From the NCBI GenBank assembly GCA_008694505.1, contig VZDJ01000223.1:5865679-5929678 (forward strand): a DNA stretch of 64,000 bases, written 5' to 3'. A program made the translations under genes and the position numbers. Every line of letters begins with the position of its first letter. The first letter of the stretch is position 1. The notes under the pieces were generated by a model that was given only the letters and a program-made list of their open reading frames with translations, searched no databases and had not been told where the DNA came from. Below are positions 58,101 through 64,000 of this stretch, piece by piece. Source of the DNA: Cyanoderma ruficeps. Taxonomy: Eukaryota; Chordata; Aves; Passeriformes; Timaliidae.

Positions 58101-61100
58101 TGCTTTTTTTTCCAGAGGAAAGAACTAAAAAAGTCAAACACCATGACACAAGGCTGACCTCGGTCTCAAATGCAGAAAACCAATCCTTCATCTGTGTCCT
58201 GCACCAGGAGCACCAAACACAGCACTTCACACCTACAGCTCAAATCCTGTTCAAGAAAAATGCCAGGGAAAAATGGATTCCTGTGACCTGGGTTTTACAA
58301 AGCCCCCCTGAACACTCTGAACACCAGGCCAGCCCCTTCTGACAGGTCCAGGCTAGCTATCCCCTGAAGAAGTGCAGCAGTTCCCTGGCTCTATACCAGA
58401 CCAAAACCAGAAGCACCACGGGCTTCCCTTCCACATCCCTCCCCAGCATTCCCTTCCTGACCTTCCCAAACCCTTCCACACTCACCAGCTCCTGCTCAAG
58501 GAGTCCTGTTCCCAGGTACAGTGAGGCCATCACCACCCGCCGCTTGGCTGCTTTTATCTGCACCTGGGAGCAGCAAAAAAACAGTTCAATTTCACACAGG
58601 GTGTCTGGTCCTGAGGAGCCATCAGCCCAGACCTGGCAGGCTGCAAGAGTGCCCTCAGCCACATCTCTGCACTTCCTCTCCTTAGGGAGTTAAGGGTAAC
58701 ACATGGAGAGTGGCAACGTGAAACAAACGGAGCTCTGCAGAGCCACAGCAGCTCCACTGCTGCATCTAAAATTCAAGGAAGAAACTAGTGCTTTCTGGGA
58801 AACTGAAGAACACACTCCCTGCAGCTAAAGCTATTCTATCCAAGAGCAGTTACCAGGCAGCAGCTGCAAAACTGGGATTATATCAAAACCATTCCCACAA
58901 CTTGGAGCCCACACCTCACCTTCAGGAGTTCATAGAATTCCGCTGGGGATGAAAGCACCTTGACGTGCGAGCTGGAGATCCCAAACTCTGGGACCAAATT
59001 CCTGATCCACTGGAACCTGTGTGCTCCTTCTGGACAGAGGGAACATGGTGGGGCTGTGATCACTGGAACAGGAGGGGTGAGTAACGGGGCTAGAAGGAGC
59101 CATGATGATCTGTGCAAAAAAAGACGGAGAATTTTTTAATAGTGAAACCTTTGCTGCCCAACACTTCAAGCAGGTAAAGGAAGAGCTGCAGCCAGGGCCA
59201 ATATATGGATGACAGGGATCCACAATGGCAAGAACGCCTTTCCCTTTCCATAATCTGATCTGGATCACCAAAGCCAAATGCAGAAACAGAGAAACACAGG
59301 CAAAATGTGGGAGAACAGATCTGAACATCACCAACTCCTTCCTTGAGCTGGCATGGAGATGAAGGGAAACAACTCCTTCCTCAGAACAATATGGGAGGGG
59401 AAGGAGGCCAGGAGCTGTAGAAAATGAGAGTGTGGACACTCAGTGTCTGGCAGTGCTGACGTGGTACCACCTGTACCTGTAACCAACCACTTCTGAATTA
59501 TCCCCATCACACACACATCAGCTTGGCCATGGCAAACACTCCCTTCATGTTGAGTTTTGTTCTCAGCTGGGCTGAAGTTGTTCACATTTCAGGTTTAAAG
59601 ATCACACTGCTTTAAAGAGAAAAATGCCTCCATCCCTCAATCTTATCCAAAAATATATGTACAGCACACAAGGTGGCAAAGTGCAAGCCCCAGCAAAGGC
59701 AGAGCAGTCACACCCCAAGATGACCCATAAAAGGAGTGACTATGTCCCAGGAGGAAGGTGCCAAGACACAACAGGGATCTGTCCCTCTCTAGCAATGCCA
59801 CTGGCATTCTGCAGAAGTACAAGAGAGGGTCACAATTTCCCCTGCAAACCTCACAAAAGCTGTGAGGGAAACGTCAGGAACCTCATTCTTCAAAAAGAAA
59901 TTTCAGAACGAATTTAATTTCTTTGAAGTCACTTTGGGAAGAAACCAGCTTACTGCCAGCATCACGCAGCGGGTGACAGGAAGCAAGCAGCAACTTCTCC
60001 TCTCCGAGGTTTCACACATGCAAATTCATCCAGTCATAGAATAACCCCCGGCAGGAGTCTGTTCGCATGACAAAACCACATTTCAGCACAGTTAACAGCA
60101 GCAGCTCCCTTGAGATCCAGGAATCCATGAGCAAGCGACTGAACGGCATCTCTGAACCTGACACAAACCGTTCCAGTCTGCAAACCCCACTCGCGGGAGC
60201 TGGGCTTCTTGGGATGGAACCAGAGTGGCTGGTCTGACCCTGAGGACCACCAGGTCCTCGAGCCAGCAGGCAGCCACTGTCCCGTGGCCCATCCTGATGA
60301 TTCCACCATCAGCACACACCAAGAGGAAACTTGATCACCACCTTTACCAGAATTTGTTACGAGGAACTTTTGGCTTTTTACCACAATCCAGAGCCCAAAT
60401 GAACACAGATTCCAGGAAGATGATTTCACTCATCTGGTTCATGATACAACCCTGGATCTTCACAAGGTTTCCAAACATCCTTACAAGGAAGCCAGTTCAT
60501 GGTCGGGTTTCCTGTAAAATCCACAAGTTTGTCACTGACTATTCATGAACACCGAAATCTGAGTGAGTCAGTGCAGGAATTCTTGGGATGTTGGGTTCTA
60601 ACAGATCATGTGGACTGGGCTCAGCCTGAGTACCCAGAAGTGACAGAAATCACCAGCACAGGCTGTTAAAAACAATGCAAATATCCCCTAAAAGATGCAG
60701 AAAAAATTAAAGCAGAACAGAAACACAAGAAATACCACTTTTCAGGCATATTCTCCTAAGTGTCTACAGAACCTGAGCACAACCTTCATACACCTTTGCT
60801 CACCTCAAGCCTCACAGGCCATACACGGAGAGCAGATCCCCACTGTTCCATCTCTGCAAGGGAGCATGGCACACAGAGCTACAGGAATTCACACTGGATC
60901 CAAAAACACAGGGTTTTAAAACCCACTGAACGCTCAGCCCACAGAGCAGTGGCATAGCTGGGCTCTAACCCAGCCCCACAGGTCACAAACAACATCCTCT
61001 GGAATTATTCCCAGGGAGGAAGCAGTGGCAAATTTTTATGTATTTTACCATAACAATCAACAGAGATTAATATTGTCCTCCTTATCTCATTGGCCAGCAC

Positions 61101-62889
61101 AACTACACTTCCAGAAGCCAGGCCAGCGGACAAACGCTTTCCAGAAACATGATTCCCAGAAGCCATTTTCTGGCAAGGACTGTTGGAATTGTGAGTCCAG
61201 CTACACCTGCCTGCCTGGAGCCAGGGGCAGCTCCAAGGGCAGCTCTGAAGGCTGCGGGCAGTGATGCCTGGAGCATCTGGACTCTGACTGGAACATCTGG
61301 AGGAACATCAGCCTGGAGCACCAGTACTATTTGGTTTGGTTCAGATTAATTCTGTTTAGGTCAGTTTATCCCCCCTAATTGCATCCTCCAGGTTTTTCAC
61401 TAAGTAAATTGCAGTGTGTCAACACTGTCTGATCTTTCAACCCAGTACTGAAATTTACACCTTATTCAGTGTTGAGAATCTATGGCTTTTGGAATTATCA
61501 AATAAATCCGTGTTTTGCTCCAGCCACAGAGCCACTAGCACAGCAACTGGCTCCCAGAGCAGCAGCTTCTACCCACCAGTGACTGAGATCAGCTCAGCGA
61601 CTACCCGAGTACAACCAACCCTTGCAACCACGCACACACCAGAAACCATGTAACATTATGAAGAAATCATCAAAATTCCACACTGTGACAAACCAGGTTT
61701 CAGAGGAACAGAAAATGAACTATGGGGGAGCCCTTTCCACGTACTTTACATCATTGAGTTAACCAGAAAGAGAAAACGGAATCTAAAGGAACCACCTCAG
61801 ACCCCTTCTGAATAAAAAGTTGACCCTAAATAGAAACAACGGATTTTTTGGGGTTTGTTCTATTTTTTAAAATGTAGGTGTGGTACAAAAACTCACAACG
61901 GAGCTGAAACTCTTATTCACTGTAAAACCTCATCTTCAGAGCCAGAGGTGAAGTGAAACTGCAGGACAATGCAATGCTGCTCTTTCACTCACACACACAC
62001 ACACCGGGGGGGATCTACAGTGATGCTCTCTGAACTCAGTGATTGCTTTCCAGGGCCCAGCCCAGTTAACCTGCCCTAAAAATACTGATGAGACGGAAAG
62101 ACAAGTGTGGAAAGAATTTCCTTGGTGTGAACAAGAACACAGATCAGACAGATGATCCACCTCCTCCAGGACGCCGGTGCCAGCCCGTGTCTGGCGGCTG
62201 CCGCGGGTCACTGTCAGGCCGGGCAGAGCGTGCCCTGCCCCTCCTGTCTCTGCCCGGGGCAGTCCCGGCACAGAGGGCACCGACACCCGTTTCGGCCCCA
62301 TCCCGCGGGAGCATCTCGCCCTCCGCGACCACCCCGGCCCGGGCGGACCGTGCCCAACACCCAAACGCGGCCAGTGCCGCCCCGAGGGCCGAGCTCCACC
62401 TCTGACAGCCGAGGGGCGCCGGGCCCCGCGAAAAGAGATGTCGGCCAGCGCCTGCTGACAGCGGGACGCGAAGAAATGGGAAAGGAAGGGGAAATAACGC
62501 TCAGCTGTCGTCCTGAGGGCGACGGGACAGTGGGGCGAGCTAAAGGGGTCTGCGAGAGCAGAGCCGAACCCGACTCCGACCTCGGCCTGGGGGTACCGGG
62601 CCGCCCCTTTACCCCTACGCAGTTTTTCCAAGGGGCCGAAAAGGGGAAGCGGCGAGCGGGGGATGCCCCGGTAACGCGACACTGATTGCGGGGGCGGCCG
62701 AGGGCTCCCGCTGCCTCCCAGCCCGGGGAGAGCCGGCGGGGTCCCGGGCGGTCCTTACCTGCGGGCGCGGCGGTCGCGACCGCGGGAGAGGCGGTCGGAG
62801 AGGCGGCCGAGCGGCGCGGCCAGCCCAAGGCGGCCCCGCAGCAGCCAGGCCGAGAGCCGCCGCCAGAGCGCCGCGCCGCCCGCCGCCAT
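49124..62889 (-). CDS. PGS1: CDP-diacylglycerol-glycerol-3-phosphate 3-phosphatidyltransferase, mitochondrial (9 exons)
   Basis: Exons, in transcript order: 62889-62759, 59109-58920, 58563-58486, 57610-57511, 56879-56690, 56368-56190, 55294-54761, 51442-51294, 49243-49124. All phases agree, giving 556 aa, the human length as I recall it. PGS1 makes phosphatidylglycerophosphate from CDP-diacylglycerol and glycerol-3-phosphate, the committed step to phosphatidylglycerol and cardiolipin in mitochondria. The first ~45 residues are Arg-rich with only D32 and D39 acidic, fitting a mitochondrial targeting sequence. PLD-superfamily motif 1 is H216-x-K218-x4-D223 (HIKVYLFD). Motif 2 is H465-x-K467 followed by GSPNFG (485-490), without the terminal Asp. 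The ATP/CoA-type region ASLYLGTG is in exon 3. An in-frame ATG at 62919 would add ten residues. Confidence 0.97.
49244..51293. other. PGS1 intron 8
   Basis: About 2 kb of AT-richer intron between the last two coding exons. I see only unremarkable AT-rich stretches (for example near 49290-49316 and 50780-50830), with no additional exon or recognisable element. Confidence 0.6.
51443..54760. other. PGS1 intron 7
   Basis: About 3.3 kb. Several open frames on both strands overlap here, but none resembles a known protein and none has exon-like flanks in phase with PGS1. No repeat family recognised. Confidence 0.6.
55295..56189. other. PGS1 intron 6
   Basis: About 0.9 kb, AT-richer than the exons. 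Nothing beyond intron sequence is recognised. Confidence 0.6.
56880..58485. other. PGS1 introns 3 and 4 around exon 4
   Basis: Exon 4 (57511-57610) lies within this interval. Intron 4 (56880-57510) contains a T run at about 56994-57008. Intron 3 (57611-58485) shows nothing recognisable. Confidence 0.6.
59110..62758. other. PGS1 intron 1
   Basis: The largest PGS1 intron, about 3.6 kb. The side next to exon 2 is AT-rich. The side next to exon 1, from about 62150, becomes a CpG island. A short CA repeat lies at 61989-62005. No coding exon or transposon recognised. Confidence 0.6.
61989..62005. repeat. Short (CA)n microsatellite
   Basis: About eight CA/AC units in PGS1 intron 1. Possibly polymorphic. 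Confidence 0.85.
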
Positions 62890-62899
62890 CGCCCGCGCC

Positions 62900-62945
62900 T
62901 TCCGCTTCCGCGCTGCCATGGCAACGCCGCTTTCCGCTTCCGCGC
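62900..62945 (-). promoter_or_regulatory. PGS1 promoter core: RFX X-box flanked by duplicated ETS-type motifs
   Basis: GCTGCCATGGCAAC (62912-62925) fits the RFX X-box pattern of two inverted half sites (GYTGCC and GGCAAC, two-base spacer). On each side lies a direct repeat ttccgcttccgcgc (62900-62913 and 62932-62945), whose complement carries two GGAA cores of ETS/GABP type. The cluster sits in a CpG island 11-56 bp upstream of the ATG giving the human-like protein length. It overlaps an earlier in-frame ATG at 62919-62917. The role is inferred from motif match only. Confidence 0.6.
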
Positions 62946-64000
62946 CCGCCGCTGCCCGCGCCCTCCGCCCCGCCCGGGCCCGGCCCGCGCCTCCCGCCGC
63001 CCCCCGCCCGCACGCACCGGGCGGCCGCCCTTCCCCGCCGTCCCGCCCGCCCTGCGAGCGCAGAGTCTGCGGAGGGCCGGGAAGGGTCCGGGAGGAGCTC
63101 AGGAAAGGCTCGTTGTCCGGGGGCGCCGAGCCGGGGCTCCCCTGGTCCCGCACACGTGGGACGGGCTCACGCGGAGCCAGATCGCCTGCCCGGCCATGTC
63201 ACCCCCCCAGTGTCTCCGCTCCCCCCCGGGGCGAGCCCCGGCGCGGCCGAACAGCTCCGAAGGGACGTACACGGCTCTTGCCGGCGGCAGAAACCAGCGT
63301 TCGCCGCCCCGCCGGGCGAGGCGGCGTCCGGGGACCGCGGATCCCCCCTCGCCAGGTCCCAACACGTAAAGCCGGTCCCGTCGGGGAGCCCCGGCGCTGC
63401 GTCGTGCCTTTCCGTCCCTCCCCCGCCATCCCGTGCCCGCCCCCGGCAGCGCTCCGGGGCTCGTTTGCATTTCAGAGCAGCCGGTTCGCCGGCGCTGATT
63501 CCCAGAACTGCCGCACTGGGTTGGTCTCTGCCGGGCAGCGGCCGCTCCTCCGGGGCAAATTAAACTGTTTAAAATAAACCCACGGACAGAGCTCGGGTTG
63601 TGTGCGAGCTCGGAACCAACAATTGCCAAAAGGATGGGGAGGAGAGCTCCGGCGCCGCTCCTCCCGCCAGGCACCGTCCCCACCGGGGCTCCGGCCGAGG
63701 GCCCGGGGCGGGGCGGAGGGGTGAGGAGCCCCTTCGGACAGAGCCCCGGGAAGTAGCCACGGGCGGGGGACCACGGCCCTGCCGGGCTTCCCACCAGCCC
63801 ACATGGCTCCGCACACCGGCCAAAGCACCAACCGCACGGAGCGTCCCGGGGCTCCCGGAGCCACCGCCCCCGCACAGCCCCGGGTGCGGATTCCCCCTTG
63901 TCTCCAGACCGAGGGTGCCCCGCGGGCCCCCCAGGAGGCGCGGCCGTGGCTGGCGCAGCCTTGCACGTTGGCCTGGAAATCAGGGCTGGCAACGTGGGAG
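62946..64000. other. CpG island upstream of PGS1
   Basis: Very high GC and CpG density to beyond 63700, typical of a constitutive promoter. Long open frames appear on both strands (for example 62918-63577 and 63099-63992), but they are low-complexity Pro/Arg/Ala sequence with no family resemblance. An unannotated divergent transcript is possible but cannot be shown. Confidence 0.55.

Noticed and set aside
62214..63017. 267-residue open frame on the minus strand spanning PGS1 exon 1
   Set aside because: It is a different frame from PGS1 in a CpG island. The splice-phased PGS1 frame explains the coding signal.
63099..63992. 297-residue open frame on the minus strand at the right edge
   Set aside because: Lack of stop codons is expected at this GC content. 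The composition is Gly/Pro/Arg/Ala without recognisable motifs.
1..64000. New defence, biosynthetic or mobile gene system
   Set aside because: All coding signal is explained by three conserved vertebrate genes. I see no CRISPR array, provirus, tRNA or rRNA gene, or unexplained conserved frame.

Overview
This window is vertebrate nuclear DNA, almost certainly from a bird. It holds three multi-exon protein genes in the order CYTH1 (+), DNAH17 (+), PGS1 (-). As I recall it, this is the same order and relative orientation as on human 17q25.3. Very short introns (many 70-150 nt), high GC, almost no recognisable transposons and tight gene spacing suggest an avian GC-rich microchromosome. That placement is inferred from sequence character and was not tested by search.

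Layout. Positions 1-5359 hold no recognised coding exon; this is the 5' flank or, more likely, a long first intron of CYTH1. CYTH1 (cytohesin-1, an ARF guanine-nucleotide exchange factor) runs from a candidate first exon at 5360 to the stop at 14009. Its poly(A) signal is at 14904-14909. A 3-nt GAG microexon at 11854-11856 would switch the PH domain between the diglycine and triglycine forms. About 1 kb later DNAH17 (axonemal outer-arm dynein heavy chain) begins at 15898 and ends at 47869. I reconstructed 80 coding exons whose phases all agree. They give 13,386 nt (4461 aa plus stop), with four intact P-loops and no frameshift or stop. PGS1 (mitochondrial phosphatidylglycerophosphate synthase, PLD superfamily) lies tail-to-tail with DNAH17. 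It has nine coding exons from 62889 down to 49124 (556 aa). Its CpG-island promoter at the right edge contains a near-perfect RFX X-box flanked by repeated ETS-type motifs.

The three genes share no pathway. They are a conserved syntenic block of a membrane-traffic regulator, a sperm/ciliary motor and a cardiolipin-pathway enzyme. I see no new multi-gene system, CRISPR array, provirus or gene cluster. The unusual signals are at the RNA-processing level: the cytohesin microexon; three GC-AG introns in DNAH17, one of them ending in a duplicated in-frame acceptor; an 89-nt intron made mostly of a G-quadruplex-prone GGGAT repeat; and an ambiguous PGS1 start codon inside an X-box. Comparisons with human proteins are from memory, not from a search.
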